Part shown: positions 9,343-18,951 of the stretch, one piece after another
Layout: every line of letters starts with the position of its first letter
Numbering within the stretch: position 1 is the stretch's first letter
Source of the DNA: Petroclostridium xylanilyticum
Lineage (GTDB): Bacteria > Bacillota > Clostridia > SK-Y3
Assembly (NCBI RefSeq): GCF_002252565.1
Contig: NZ_NPML01000011.1
Coordinates: forward strand, 62,001-126,000
Reading direction: 5' to 3'
Length of the DNA: 64,000 nt
Position numbers and translations under genes: made by a program
Notes under the pieces: generated by a model
Told to the model about the DNA's origin: nothing
Seen by the model: the letters and a program-made list of their open reading frames with translations, nothing else
The model's database searches: none

Positions 9343-10299
9343 CTATTTCTTATGGGCATTCTGCAGGTTTTCTGCAATATTTTGTAACTTTCTTAGCCTA
9401 TGGTTAACCCCTGACTTTCCGATAGGAGGATGAAGCATTTCTCCTAATTCCTTTAGACTGGCTTCCTTATATTCTAATCGCAATCTGGCAATTTCCTGTA
9501 AAACTGCTGGTAATTTCTCCAATCCTAAAGTATTTTGTATAAATTCTATATTTTGTATTTGTTTTAACGAGGCATTTACAGTCTTCTCCAGATTAGCTGT
9601 CTCACAATTCACCATGCGGTTTACATTGTTTCTCATCTCTTTCATAATACGTATATTCTCTAATTCCATCAAAGACTTGTGTGCTCCTATTATATTCAAG
9701 AAATCAACAATGTTTTCACTTCCTTTAAAGTAAATAACATAATTAGATTTCCTTAAGATTGTTTTGGCCTGAAGGTCAAATTGTCCAAGAAGATCACATA
9801 CATCCTTGCTTAAAAGATAATGGTGGGTTACCAATTCCAGATGATATGTGCTTTCAGGATCGGTTATTGACCCCCCTCCTAAAAAAGCCCCTCTTATAAA
9901 TGCTTTCTTACAGCATTCCCTATCAACCATATGGTTATTTATTCGAAAACATATCAAGTTTTCATAGTCTCCTCCACTGCTAATTAATCTCAACTCTTTA
10001 AGAATTCTACTTAGGTTCTCTTTATCCTTGACATATAGAGAATAACTATTCATATGCTTAGGTGACCTATTCTTTTTTATATTTATAATTGTATGAACTC
10101 CAAAGGTCCATTTGGTCAGGTTAAATACCCTTCTTGCAACCGAAGCATTTTCAGTACTAATCTTTAAATAATTTTCATCAGTTCCATTCTTAATTATACC
10201 TGCAAAACAAATAATCCCCGCAAGTTCAGCAATACAACAACAGTTACCATCTTTTTCTAATCTGCACAATTCATTCTTTGTTCTAGAAGAGAAAGACAT
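9343..10299 (-). CDS. whiA: WhiA-family DNA-binding regulator
   Basis: A 318-residue WhiA protein. It has an N-terminal LAGLIDADG-like domain (GAFLGGGSITDPESTYHLEL near the middle marks its second half) and a C-terminal helix-turn-helix ending in LHPPIGKSGVNHRLRKLQ. In Firmicutes WhiA affects division and envelope homeostasis; in Streptomyces it controls sporulation. The start at 10299 is chosen because GGTGAGGA precedes it directly. It belongs to the conserved rapZ-yvcK-whiA cluster, but here a glycogen debranching gene separates it from yvcK. Confidence 0.95.
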   Translation of the reverse strand: MSFSSRTKNELCRLEKDGNCCCIAELAGIICFAGIIKNGTDENYLKISTENASVARRVFNLTKWTFGVHTIINIKKNRSPKHMNSYSLYVKDKENLSRILKELRLISSGGDYENLICFRINNHMVDRECCKKAFIRGAFLGGGSITDPESTYHLELVTHHYLLSKDVCDLLGQFDLQAKTILRKSNYVIYFKGSENIVDFLNIIGAHKSLMELENIRIMKEMRNNVNRMVNCETANLEKTVNASLKQIQNIEFIQNTLGLEKLPAVLQEIARLRLEYKEASLKELGEMLHPPIGKSGVNHRLRKLQNIAENLQNAHKK

Positions 10300-10352
10300 T
10301 TCCTCACCCCCAATTATGAAACGCTCTTTCCATAATATCATTCAAAAATTTT

Positions 10353-12335
10353 TTACTGGTAATTTGGTCTTTCATTAATTAATAAAATGTCTTCTACGTA
10401 AGCCCTCAGCACCTCTGCTACTCCCCATGCCTGTGCGAAACAACCCCGTGGGATATTGGGCGGATTACCGTCAAAGATTTCTGATATTGAACCGACACAG
10501 GCATCCTTTAAATGGTCTTTGAAGGGGCGTATCAAATTAAGGCAAAATTGCCTGCTTTCTTCAGAATAATTATAAGTTTTTCTGTAAGCAGTAATAAAAT
10601 GTCCAATCAACCAGCTCCATGCAGTCCCCTGATGGTAAGCTGCATCTCTCTTAAACTGGTCACCTGCATATATGCCAATATATTCATTATTAAGGGGTGA
10701 TAAACTTCTTAATCCATATGTAGCATAAAGTTGTTGTAACACAACATTCACTACATGACGGGCTTTTTCCCCTTCAATGATTGGAAAAGCAAGACTCATA
10801 GCAAAAATTTGATTCGGTCTTATTTTATCATCCTTTCCTTCTTCATTAACAATATCAAATAAACACTGTTTTTTCTCATTCCAAAATTGCTTTTCAAAAG
10901 ATATTTTTACTCGAGAGGCAATTTCAAGATATCTGAAATTATTTTCACCAAAGTACCCTGAAATATGTGCCATAATATTTAATGCATTATACCATAATGC
11001 ATTAACCTCTACCGCTTTGCCATGGCGGGACGTTACAACCCAATCACCTATTTTTGCATCCATCCATGTGAGCTGTATTGCTGAGCTTCCTGCACTAATT
11101 AAACCGTCATCATCCATTTTTATATTGTAAAGAGTTCCTCCTGCATAAGAGTCAATAATTTCTTTAAGTCTTTCATATATGTTTGTCTTTATAAACTCAT
11201 AATCTCCTGTATATTGTAAGTATTTATAAACGGCATGAATATACCAAAGGGCAGCATCAACCGTATTGTACCCAGGTTCTTCGCCAGCGTCAGGAAACAT
11301 GTTAGGAATTAGCCCATGTTTTATATAATGTGAAAAGGTGTATAAAATATTTTTAGCATCATCATATCTTTTTGTTACCAACGTTAACCCTGGTAATGAA
11401 ATCATAGTATCTCTTCCCCAATCGGTAAACCAGGGATAACCCGCAATTACAGTTTTTGAATGGGTAGATTCACGATAAACTATGAAATTATCACATGCTT
11501 TTACCAGACTGTTTACAAAATCATCTTGATACCCTGCATTGTTGACCAGTGAGTTTATCCGGTTTAACTCAGCTTCTATCACTCTATTTCCATCAAGTTT
11601 TTCCTGTTGTCCGATGCCAGCGGTAATGGTAATATACTTTTCTTTACCAGGATTAATTTCCACTTCAAATAATCCCGGTATATAATGATCCTCGATAGAG
11701 TGCAAACCTCTTTCCCGTTCAATGGCATAATCCATATTGTAAAAATATAGATCATCCTGCTTTATATACCTGCCTTCACTAATATTCAAGAATATATCAA
11801 TATCATAATACTGAGGCCTTACAACAGTCCCATTCTCTTCCTCTCTCTGTTCAAAATTTAAATAACTTTTGGAGGAATTAAAATGATAATCTCTGAAGTT
11901 AACTAATGGGGCTATTTTTAGTTTGCAACCCCTCTCACCGGGAATAATTTTATACATAATGATAATCTTATTTTCTCCATAAACCATGCATATTTTCTTC
12001 TCTATAAAAATATCTTCCACATTATAAACATAAGTAGGTATTGGGTCCATTATGAATCTCTGCTGATATAAATATCCTTCACTAATATGTCCGATGGTTT
12101 GATTGGTATATAAATTATATGAAATACCATTTATAATTATACTTTCATCCAATTTTGAAAGAATAAGATGTCTCATTACAGGCGGTTTTAATGAAGCTAT
12201 AAGGAGACCATGATATCTTCTTGTATTAGCACCTATAATAGTAGACGAAGAGAAACCTCCTATTCCGTTAGTCAGCAGCCATTCCCTTTGTATTCCCTGT
12301 TCAAAAGTTCTCCAGCTATCCTTTCCAAATTCCAT
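10353..12335 (-). CDS. glycogen debranching enzyme (amylo-alpha-1,6-glucosidase family)
   Basis: A 660-residue cytoplasmic enzyme. The N-terminal beta-sandwich begins WLLTNGIGGFSSSTIIGANTRRYHGLL (about residues 20-46), typical of the archaeal/bacterial GDE type. The C-terminal (alpha/alpha)6 barrel includes YPWFTDWGRDTMISLPGL (about 300-320), YHQGTAWSWLIG and GCFAQAWGVAEVLRAY. The family removes alpha-1,6 branches from glycogen. GGAGG at 12341-12345 sets the ATG at 12335 over a GTG at 12347. Its placement between yvcK and whiA ties glycogen breakdown to carbon-state regulators. Confidence 0.9.
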   Translation of the reverse strand: MEFGKDSWRTFEQGIQREWLLTNGIGGFSSSTIIGANTRRYHGLLIASLKPPVMRHLILSKLDESIIINGISYNLYTNQTIGHISEGYLYQQRFIMDPIPTYVYNVEDIFIEKKICMVYGENKIIIMYKIIPGERGCKLKIAPLVNFRDYHFNSSKSYLNFEQREEENGTVVRPQYYDIDIFLNISEGRYIKQDDLYFYNMDYAIERERGLHSIEDHYIPGLFEVEINPGKEKYITITAGIGQQEKLDGNRVIEAELNRINSLVNNAGYQDDFVNSLVKACDNFIVYRESTHSKTVIAGYPWFTDWGRDTMISLPGLTLVTKRYDDAKNILYTFSHYIKHGLIPNMFPDAGEEPGYNTVDAALWYIHAVYKYLQYTGDYEFIKTNIYERLKEIIDSYAGGTLYNIKMDDDGLISAGSSAIQLTWMDAKIGDWVVTSRHGKAVEVNALWYNALNIMAHISGYFGENNFRYLEIASRVKISFEKQFWNEKKQCLFDIVNEEGKDDKIRPNQIFAMSLAFPIIEGEKARHVVNVVLQQLYATYGLRSLSPLNNEYIGIYAGDQFKRDAAYHQGTAWSWLIGHFITAYRKTYNYSEESRQFCLNLIRPFKDHLKDACVGSISEIFDGNPPNIPRGCFAQAWGVAEVLRAYVEDILLINERPNYQ

Positions 12336-12350
12336 GCCGTCCTCCACATG

Positions 12351-12423
12351 TTGAGATTAAGATTGAGATTGAGGTTTTGCATTCACAATCCTGATGTTCA
12401 AAAATCTTAATCTAAACCTCAAT
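12351..12423. repeat. hexad repeat pair overlapping the end of yvcK
   Basis: Left arm AGATTA AGATTG AGATTG AGG and right arm AATCTT AATCTA AACCTC AATCTT are inverted and 6-bp periodic. The right arm contains the yvcK stop codon (the TGA within GATTGA on the minus strand), so the array has grown into or from the gene end. Confidence 0.65.
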
Positions 12424-13597
12424 CTTTCTTCTTTAATCTATCTTTTACATAATAGTAATCTATTATTCTTCTCTTATCTTTATATAGAACTTCGTTTAAT
12501 ACCAAGCGGGCAATAATTCTTGCAAGCTTATCTGTATCATGTCTTATATACCCATTAGAAGTACTTAAGATGTCTTTTTCAATTAACGTTATGTTTTCTT
12601 CTTTAAACTTGTTTTTATCTACTACCACAGCTTGTGCTCCATCGTCCCTGTATTTACTTAATAATTCCTGGGGGATTGATTGGGTATTCACAATACAATA
12701 ATCAATTAATCCTTTACCTACATGTTCCTCAATTGCAGCAACATGATCATGAGCAGTATACCCCTCTGTCTCACCAGGCTGCGTCATAATATTACATACA
12801 TATAACTTAAGAGCCCTGCTGTTTTTTATTGCTTGGGCTACACCTTTTACGATAAGGTTAGGCAAAATACTTGTATAAAGACTTCCGGGGCCTATGACAA
12901 TAATATCAGCTTTGGAGATCGCTTCCATTACATCGTTCAGTGGTTCCACATTTTCCGGAATCAGATATACCTTTCTAATACGGCTATTATACATCCTCTT
13001 TTGTTCTGCAATTTTTGACTCTCCACACACCTCTATTCCATTTTCCAACAGTGCACACAGTTGTATATCCTGAGAGGTAACAGGAAGTACCCTCCCGGTA
13101 ACTGCCAATACATCACTCATCCTTTGTATCGCTTCTTCAAAACTATTAGAAATACCGTTCATAGCTGCCAGAAACAAATTTCCAAAACTTTGGCCTTTTA
13201 AAGTTCCTTCTGTAAATCTATATTGTAATAGCTGTTTCATTATTGGTTCAGTATCTGCCAAGGCTAAAATACAATTTCGAATATCTCCTGGAGGCAGCAT
13301 TCCTAAATCCTGTCTTAGGATACCCGATCCACCTCCATCATCCGCAACGGTAACCACCGCAGTCAAATTTGATGTATAAAATTTTAATCCACGCAACATG
13401 GTAGAAAGCCCTGTGCCCCCACCCAGAGCAACGATCCTGGGACCTTTTACTGTTACGCTTCTTTCATATACAAGGTTTCCTATCCCATCTTCATCAATTG
13501 TAATTTTTATTTTATTATTTTTAAATACGTTTTTTATGCTCTCCCGCCAATACGTTATTCCTTTGCTTATGGTCTCAAACCCCCTGTTAAAATTCAC
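12419..13597 (-). CDS. yvcK: YvcK-family UDP-sugar-binding regulator (gluconeogenesis factor)
   Basis: A 392-residue member of the YvcK/CofD-like family, needed for growth on gluconeogenic carbon and for envelope control in Bacillus. After about 50 N-terminal residues comes the nucleotide-sugar-binding core: VALGGGTGLSTMLRGLK, TVADDGGGSG and PPGDIRNCILALAD. Later motifs include VIGPGSLYTSILPNL and YVCNIMTQPGETEGY. The start codon is GTG and overlaps the rapZ stop (TAGTG), so the two are translationally coupled. The C-terminus is lysine-rich (LKKKD). Confidence 0.93.
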   Translation of the reverse strand: MNFNRGFETISKGITYWRESIKNVFKNNKIKITIDEDGIGNLVYERSVTVKGPRIVALGGGTGLSTMLRGLKFYTSNLTAVVTVADDGGGSGILRQDLGMLPPGDIRNCILALADTEPIMKQLLQYRFTEGTLKGQSFGNLFLAAMNGISNSFEEAIQRMSDVLAVTGRVLPVTSQDIQLCALLENGIEVCGESKIAEQKRMYNSRIRKVYLIPENVEPLNDVMEAISKADIIVIGPGSLYTSILPNLIVKGVAQAIKNSRALKLYVCNIMTQPGETEGYTAHDHVAAIEEHVGKGLIDYCIVNTQSIPQELLSKYRDDGAQAVVVDKNKFKEENITLIEKDILSTSNGYIRHDTDKLARIIARLVLNEVLYKDKRRIIDYYYVKDRLKKKD

Positions 13598-14469
13598 TAT
13601 TGTCCACCTCTATTATCTTTTTCAATATCCCTATGATGAATAATAGCTCTATGATTTTTTTCAATAAGGTATTTATATAAGGCTTCTGCAATTGTTACTG
13701 AACGATGCTTTCCCCCTGTACAACCAATAGATATTACCAGTTGCGATTTACCTTCTTCTATATAGTTGGGTATGAGAAACTCTACCAGATCCTCAAGCTT
13801 TTTAAGAAACTCATTCGCTTGCGGCCACTTAAGTACGTAATTTCTTACATCCTCATCTTGTCCGGTATGGTCTTTCAACGAGTTTATATAATATGGATTG
13901 GGGAGAAACCTTACATCAAATACAAGATCTGAATCCAACGGTATTCCATATTTAAAACCAAAAGATAAAACAGTGATAATAATACCTTCAAACTGTTTCC
14001 CCTCAACAAATATACTGGTTAATTGTTCTTTTAACTGGCGGGCCAGTAAATTTGAAGTATCAATGATATGGTCTGCCCTGTTTCTTACGTCCTGCAATAA
14101 TTTCCTTTCGGCTTCAATTGCTTCAACAATTCTGCCCTCAGAAGCCAGCGGATGCTTTCGTCTGCTTTCTTTATATCGTTTAATCAATACTTCATCACTT
14201 GCTTCTAAAAATAGAATTTCATACATATATCCCGCTTCTGTTAAAGAATCCAGTCCATTGAAAAGTTCGTTGAATAAATCTCCACCTCTTATATCAATTA
14301 CAAGCGCCACCTTCTCTATTTTCCCCTGGGATTGAAAGCATATTTCAGCAAACTTTGGTATCAATGCCGGTGGCATATTGTCAACGCAATAAAATCCCAA
14401 ATCTTCCATGCATCTAATTGCCTGGCTTTTTCCCGCCCCTGATAATCCGGTAATAATTACGAACCTCAT
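13597..14469 (-). CDS. rapZ: RapZ/YvcJ-type nucleotide-binding protein
   Basis: A 290-residue P-loop protein. The Walker A motif [10 protein letters not shown] is at about residues 8-17, [16 protein letters not shown] follows at about 26-41, and the C-terminal domain has [15 protein letters not shown]. In enterobacteria RapZ senses glucosamine 6-phosphate; in Bacillus YvcJ is a GTPase/ATPase with effects on competence. The ATG at 14469 is preceded by AGAGGTGA and lies only 4 bases after the murB stop. It overlaps yvcK by one codon, so murB-rapZ-yvcK form one tight operon. Confidence 0.94.
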   Translation of the reverse strand: MRFVIITGLSGAGKSQAIRCMEDLGFYCVDNMPPALIPKFAEICFQSQGKIEKVALVIDIRGGDLFNELFNGLDSLTEAGYMYEILFLEASDEVLIKRYKESRRKHPLASEGRIVEAIEAERKLLQDVRNRADHIIDTSNLLARQLKEQLTSIFVEGKQFEGIIITVLSFGFKYGIPLDSDLVFDVRFLPNPYYINSLKDHTGQDEDVRNYVLKWPQANEFLKKLEDLVEFLIPNYIEEGKSQLVISIGCTGGKHRSVTIAEALYKYLIEKNHRAIIHHRDIEKDNRGGQ

Positions 14470-14473
14470 TCGA

Positions 14474-15391
14474 TCACCTCTCACCAATTACTTTCACTTC
14501 TGTATCTAACGCTACACCAAACTTAGACTTTACTGTTTCTTGTATGTATTTTATTAAATCTAGTACATCCTGAGCTGTTGCATTTCCTTTATTTACAATA
14601 AAACCACAATGTTTTTCTGATACTTGAGCTCCTCCAATGCTGTAACCTCTTAATCCGCTGTCCTGTATAAGCTTTCCAGCATAATATCCCTCCGGCCTGC
14701 GAAAAACACTTCCGGCACTAGGCATTTCCAGCGGCTGTTTGTCTCTTCTTCTCTTATTTAAATCATCCATTTTTTCTTTAATACTCTTTTTATCGCCATA
14801 TTCAAGTTTGAGTCTGGAACTCACTACTATTTTATTTGTTCCCTGAAATATACTGGTCCTATATCCAAATTTATGCTGCTCTCCTGCCACGGTGCAAAAT
14901 TTTCCATCCTCATCGATATATTTTGTTTCAATTACAACATCTTTCATTTCACCATCATAGGCCCCTGCATTCATTACTACTGCACCACCCAGTGTACCTG
15001 GAATACCCGAGGCAAATTCCAACCCGGTTAATCCATTTTGCAATGCTGCATGAGCCAACTTAGAAAGCAGAACCCCTGCTTCACACTCTATATAATTTTC
15101 ATATACTTCAATCTTATTTAGGAAATTTACGGTTTTTATAACAACCCCTCTTATTCCTTTGTCTGTTACTAGCAAGTTAGAGCCATTTCCCATAAGAAAA
15201 TATTCTATGTTTTGTTCTCTGCATAATCTGACTGTTTGGGCTAATTGTTCATAGTTTTGGGGCAGCACCATTATATCTGCACAACCTCCAATTTTAAAGG
15301 AAGTATGATTTTTCATAGATTCATTTTGAAGTATATTTTTTTCACTTATAATGGTGCTTAAACTTTCTATAAGCTCATTATACCTCTCCAC
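14474..15391 (-). CDS. murB: UDP-N-acetylenolpyruvoylglucosamine reductase
   Basis: A 305-residue FAD enzyme that reduces UDP-GlcNAc-enolpyruvate to UDP-MurNAc in peptidoglycan synthesis. FAD-binding motifs [17 protein letters not shown] and [20 protein letters not shown] are present. The catalytic segment [12 protein letters not shown] carries the Ser proton donor, and [14 protein letters not shown] is the C-terminal signature. The start is GTG at 15391. The sequence just upstream, including its GGAGGG ribosome-binding site, is a three-unit heptad repeat (TGGAGGG TGGAGAG TGGAGAG), so the repeat has become part of the translation start. Confidence 0.95.
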   Translation of the reverse strand: MERYNELIESLSTIISEKNILQNESMKNHTSFKIGGCADIMVLPQNYEQLAQTVRLCREQNIEYFLMGNGSNLLVTDKGIRGVVIKTVNFLNKIEVYENYIECEAGVLLSKLAHAALQNGLTGLEFASGIPGTLGGAVVMNAGAYDGEMKDVVIETKYIDEDGKFCTVAGEQHKFGYRTSIFQGTNKIVVSSRLKLEYGDKKSIKEKMDDLNKRRRDKQPLEMPSAGSVFRRPEGYYAGKLIQDSGLRGYSIGGAQVSEKHCGFIVNKGNATAQDVLDLIKYIQETVKSKFGVALDTEVKVIGER

Positions 15392-15406
15392 TCTCCACCC
15401 TCCACA
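15384..15406. repeat. heptad repeat forming the murB start region
   Basis: On the plus strand this reads CTCTCCA CTCTCCA CCCTCCA. On the minus strand it gives the GGAGGG Shine-Dalgarno site and the GTG start of murB. The unit resembles the TGGGGAG units at 22818-22960 and 30668-30700. Confidence 0.6.
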
Positions 15407-15541
15407 AATTTTCAGTTTTAATTCCTTAATTTTAGCCTATCATTTTATTGTATCCTTACAGTCCCTAATATATTACTACTAAGATTGAGATTAATTGTTT
15501 TATCAATCATATCCTTTGCCTTAATCTCAGTCCTATTATAC

Positions 15542-15586
15542 CAAAAAAAAATGTATATAGGATATCCTATACACATTTTTTTTGAG
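15542..15586. terminator. strong bidirectional terminator after glucokinase
   Basis: Near-perfect palindrome centred on GGATATCC with arms TGTATATAGGA / TCCTATACACA, flanked by a run of A on the left and T on the right. It lies 11 bp after the glucokinase stop and separates it from murB, which therefore needs its own promoter. Confidence 0.85.
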
Positions 15587-15597
15587 AAACCTTCAAA

Positions 15598-16539
15598 CTA
15601 CTTACCCAGCATGGCTGCACCTATAATCCCTGCATCATTACCCAACTGTGCAATCCTAATCTCGGTTTGTGGAATATCTTTGCTGTATACCTTGTCTTTA
15701 ACCAGTTCTCTTAGCGGTTTAAGAAGATAATCTCCCTCTTTGCAAATACCACCGCCGATGACCAGCATTTCAGGCTGAAAAGCATTTATTACATTAACAA
15801 TACCTTCTGCCAAATATCTTATATATGTCTCTACTACCTTTTGGCCGACCGGGTCTCCTTTTTTTGCAGCATCAAAAGCAGTTTTACCACCTATTTTATC
15901 TAAGTCTCCGTCTACCAATTTATTTATTATTGAATCGGGGTTTTTTACCGCCGCTTCCCTTGTCTGCCGGATTAAGCCTGTTGCAGAAGCATAAGCTTCC
16001 CAACATCCTTTTCTCCCACATGTACACTGTTCACCATCCATCACGATAACTGTATGGCCCAATTCTCCACCGGCATAATTAAACCCGCTATAAATCTTTT
16101 TATTAATGATAATGCCTGAGCCAACTCCTGTACCAAGCGTAATAGTAATAGAGTTGTTTACATCTTTTGCAGCACCTGCTACTGCCTCAGCAAGAGCAGC
16201 ACAGTTAGCATCATTCTCTATATACACAGGTAAATCAATATATTTTTGCATTTCTTCCCTCATTGGAACATTATAAAACTGAAGATTATTGGCATAGACA
16301 AGAATACCCTTCTCATTGTTTGGTGTTCCCGGACTCCCTATACCGATAGATTTGATATCCTTTAATTGGTATCCTGCATCTTCTATTACCTTTAAAGAAA
16401 GCTGCGCCATATCTCTAATGATCTCAGAGTAGTGTCTGGAAGCATTAGTCGGAATACTATCTTTGTGAATAATAGTACCGTTTTCATCAACTAAACCCAC
16501 GGCAATATTTGTTCCACCTAAATCAATACCAATATACAT
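15598..16539 (-). CDS. glcK: ROK-family glucokinase
   Basis: A 313-residue sugar kinase that phosphorylates glucose with ATP. The N-terminal phosphate loop is IDLGGTNIAVGLVDENG. The ROK zinc-binding motif CTCGRKGCWEAYAS is present at about residues 171-184, and LGTGVGSGIIIN lies before it. The catalytic Asp is in YIENDANCAALAEAV. It lies 13 bp after the PHP gene, with AAGGGGGAT upstream of the ATG. ROK proteins without an N-terminal HTH, as here, are kinases rather than repressors. Glucose is the likely substrate; other hexoses are possible. Confidence 0.9.
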   Translation of the reverse strand: MYIGIDLGGTNIAVGLVDENGTIIHKDSIPTNASRHYSEIIRDMAQLSLKVIEDAGYQLKDIKSIGIGSPGTPNNEKGILVYANNLQFYNVPMREEMQKYIDLPVYIENDANCAALAEAVAGAAKDVNNSITITLGTGVGSGIIINKKIYSGFNYAGGELGHTVIVMDGEQCTCGRKGCWEAYASATGLIRQTREAAVKNPDSIINKLVDGDLDKIGGKTAFDAAKKGDPVGQKVVETYIRYLAEGIVNVINAFQPEMLVIGGGICKEGDYLLKPLRELVKDKVYSKDIPQTEIRIAQLGNDAGIIGAAMLGK

Positions 16540-16552
16540 TACATATCCCCCT

Positions 16553-17272
16553 TTATATAATAATATTTTTCCTTTTTTTCAGGTAATCTAATAATTTCTG
16601 CGCTGAAGTATTCATAATTAACTCTTCAGGCATACCTACCTCTTCTAAAAGCTGATATACTTTATCAAATTTCCCAACATCAAAGCTGATATGTGCATCA
16701 CTACCGACTACGATTTTTACGCCCAGTTCCTTACATTTTTGTGCAATAATTTTGCAATTTATCTCACTTCCAGTCCTAACCAAAAAGGAATGGTTATTTA
16801 TTTCTACTAATTTATCAAAATCTTTTACACATCTCAACACTTCATCGAAGTTGTAAGTAAATACTGGATTACCACTATGACCTAGAGCATCAACATAAGG
16901 ATTTTCAATAACTTTAATCCATGCATGCGTATGCTGTTCTATCGTGCCAGGCTTTATACACACATCATGGAAACTGGCAATAACCCAATCAAGTCTTCTA
17001 AGATACTCTTCAGGCATGTCAATGTTCCCATCCATATCAATGATATTTGCTTCTACACCTCTCAGAATTTTAACCCCATAGATCTCCCTCGGTACTACCT
17101 TCAAATTTCCAAAATGCCATAAATGAGGTGCATCGACCATTGCTACGCCGTGGTCAGTAATTGCAATCATTTCTAATCCTTTCTTTGCTGCCTGTTCTGC
17201 AAGTTCCTGAATTGTACTATAAGCATGTCCGGTAGCAACGGAATGACAATGAGTATCAATTAATAGTTCCAA
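16553..17272 (-). CDS. PHP-domain phosphoesterase, YcdX-like
   Basis: A 239-residue single PHP domain. Metal-ligand motifs are IDTHCHSVATGHAYST near the N-terminus, MIAITDHGVAMVDAPH, GVEANIIDMDGNID, ASFHDVCIKPGT, ALGHSGNPVF and VGSDAHIS near the C-terminus. This is the full trinuclear metal set of YcdX-type phosphatases. The start codon is TTG with GGAGGAGAT before it. It lies between hprK and glucokinase on the same strand; the substrate is unknown. Confidence 0.88.
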   Translation of the reverse strand: MELLIDTHCHSVATGHAYSTIQELAEQAAKKGLEMIAITDHGVAMVDAPHLWHFGNLKVVPREIYGVKILRGVEANIIDMDGNIDMPEEYLRRLDWVIASFHDVCIKPGTIEQHTHAWIKVIENPYVDALGHSGNPVFTYNFDEVLRCVKDFDKLVEINNHSFLVRTGSEINCKIIAQKCKELGVKIVVGSDAHISFDVGKFDKVYQLLEEVGMPEELIMNTSAQKLLDYLKKRKNIII

Positions 17273-17387
17273 CTTATCTCCTCCATTAAACTATATTGAA
17301 CGCACTAAAGATCTTACATTAACTTCTGTATTTGCATGCGCATAGCAGTTATACCTCCAATGTAAAATCATTATCGCGTTATATACA

Positions 17388-18329
17388 TTATAAACTATTC
17401 TTTTCAATTTCCTCCATTAGTCTTTGATTTAATTCTTCCGCAGCATTGTAACCCATCTTTTTTTGTCTATTATTCATTGCTGCAACTTCTACAATAACAG
17501 CAAGGTTTCTTCCAGGCCTTACCGGAATCGTGAGGGAAGGTACATTTATCCCTAATACATTGGTATGTTCATTCACTAATCCTAATCTGTCATAATGCTT
17601 ATTTTCTTTCCATAATTCAAGATGAATAATCATATCAATTTTTTCTGTATCTTTAACGGCACCCATACCAAATATCTTCTTTACGTCTATTATTCCGATT
17701 CCCCTGATTTCTATGAAATGCCGAATAATTTCCGGAGCACTTCCAACCAATGTTCTTTCTGATACTTTTTTTATCTCCACAGCATCATCAGCTACTAAGC
17801 GATGCCCCCTTTTCACCAATTCAATTGCTGTTTCACTCTTGCCAACACCACTTTCACCCAAAATTAAGACACCTTCACCGTATACTTCAACCAATACACC
17901 ATGTTGAGTAATTCTTGGAGCAAGCCAGGTGTGAAGATATCCAATTAGACTGCTCATAAACCTGGAAGTAGAATCTTTTGCTCTTAAAATTGGAGTTTCA
18001 TATTTTTTTGCTGCTTCTATCATTTCAGGGAAAATGTCTAAGTCTCTGGTTATAATTACAGCAGGTATCTTTTTTGAAAAAAGTCTATCGAAGCTTTCAT
18101 ATCTCTGCAATGATGTAAGATTTTGTAAATATGTGGTTTCAACCTTACCGATTATTTGAAGCCGATTATTATCAAAGTAATCAAAGAAACCTACTATTTG
18201 AAGTCCAGGTCTGTTAACATCCGTAGAGATAACCTTTATTTCATTGCTCTTTTCATAATTCATTACATTTTCCAGATGAAATTCATCAATTATTTGCTGC
18301 AAGGTAACAAAAAACGAAGGACTATCCAA
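17388..18329 (-). CDS. hprK: HPr kinase/phosphorylase
   Basis: A 313-residue sensor of carbon state that phosphorylates and dephosphorylates HPr on Ser46. The N-terminal domain runs from [14 protein letters not shown]. The C-terminal kinase domain has the P-loop [33 protein letters not shown], and the signature [15 protein letters not shown]. Its target HPr (Ser46 intact) is encoded at 27361. I choose a TTG start at 18329 because GGGGGG lies 6 bases upstream and the resulting length fits the family; an upstream TTG at 18359 lacks such a site. Confidence 0.93.
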   Translation of the reverse strand: MDSPSFFVTLQQIIDEFHLENVMNYEKSNEIKVISTDVNRPGLQIVGFFDYFDNNRLQIIGKVETTYLQNLTSLQRYESFDRLFSKKIPAVIITRDLDIFPEMIEAAKKYETPILRAKDSTSRFMSSLIGYLHTWLAPRITQHGVLVEVYGEGVLILGESGVGKSETAIELVKRGHRLVADDAVEIKKVSERTLVGSAPEIIRHFIEIRGIGIIDVKKIFGMGAVKDTEKIDMIIHLELWKENKHYDRLGLVNEHTNVLGINVPSLTIPVRPGRNLAVIVEVAAMNNRQKKMGYNAAEELNQRLMEEIEKNSL

Positions 18330-18456
18330 AGCTTTCCCCCCTGACACTAGTATTATCAAAACATTATTATATACCTTTTTAACAAATTAGGAAATAGTAA
18401 TTTTGGAAAAGTTCAAAATTATATCAATTTTTTATATAACAAAATCTTTACATTGC

Positions 18457-18498
18457 AAAAAAAGAGAAAACCTTGCAGTTTTACTGCAAGGTTTTCTT
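18457..18498 (-). terminator. terminator of the rRNA-tRNA operon
   Basis: Perfect 15-bp stem AGAAAACCTTGCAGT / ACTGCAAGGTTTTCT with a 3-base loop. On the minus strand it is followed by CTTTTTTTGC. It begins right at the CCA end of the last tRNA (Lys) and so closes the operon read from about 25.0 kb. Confidence 0.92.
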
Positions 18499-18573
18499 GG
18501 TGCACCATCGGGGACTCGAACCCAGGACACCCTGATTAAGAGTCAGGTGCTCTACCAACTGAGCTAATGGTGC
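18498..18573 (-). tRNA. tRNA-Lys (CTT)
   Basis: Cloverleaf with acceptor GCACCAT / ATGGTGC, encoded CCA, T-loop GGTTCGAGTCC type, and anticodon loop CTCTTAA giving anticodon CTT. Last gene of the rRNA operon. Confidence 0.95.
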
Positions 18574-18587
18574 ATATATTAACTTAA

Positions 18588-18664
<77 letters not shown>

Positions 18665-18706
18665 TCAAATCAGTTATTATTTAGCCACTAAATTAATTTT
18701 CAATAG

Positions 18707-18783
18707 TGGAGCTGATGAGCGGGATCGAACCGCCGAACCTCTTCCTTACCAAGGAAGTGCTCTGCCTACTGAGCTACATCAGC
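18707..18783 (-). tRNA. tRNA-Thr (GGT)
   Basis: Acceptor GCTGATG / CATCAGC with encoded CCA. Anticodon loop TTGGTAA gives GGT. Confidence 0.95.
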
Positions 18784-18790
18784 AAAACAT

Positions 18791-18867
18791 TGGCGACCCG
18801 GAAGGGGCTCGAACCCTCGACCTCCAGCGTGACAGGCTGGCATTCTAACCGACTGAACTACCGGGCC
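18791..18867 (-). tRNA. tRNA-Asp (GTC)
   Basis: Acceptor GGCCCGG / CCGGGTC with discriminator G and encoded CCA. Anticodon loop CTGTCAC gives GTC. Confidence 0.95.
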
Positions 18868-18872
18868 GTATT

Positions 18873-18948
18873 TGGCAGGGGCAGTAGGATTCGAACCCAC
18901 GACACACGGTTTTGGAGACCGTTGCTCTACCAGCTGAACTATACCCCT
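18873..18948 (-). tRNA. tRNA-Trp (CCA)
   Basis: Acceptor AGGGGTA / TGCCCCT with discriminator G and encoded CCA. Anticodon loop CTCCAAA gives CCA. Confidence 0.95.
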
Positions 18949-18951
18949 GTA

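Noticed and set aside
10318-10347. Sequence resembling the MITE core (CTCTTTCCATAATATCATTC)
   Set aside because: Only about 25 bases match and there are no terminal arms or target duplication; part may be chance.
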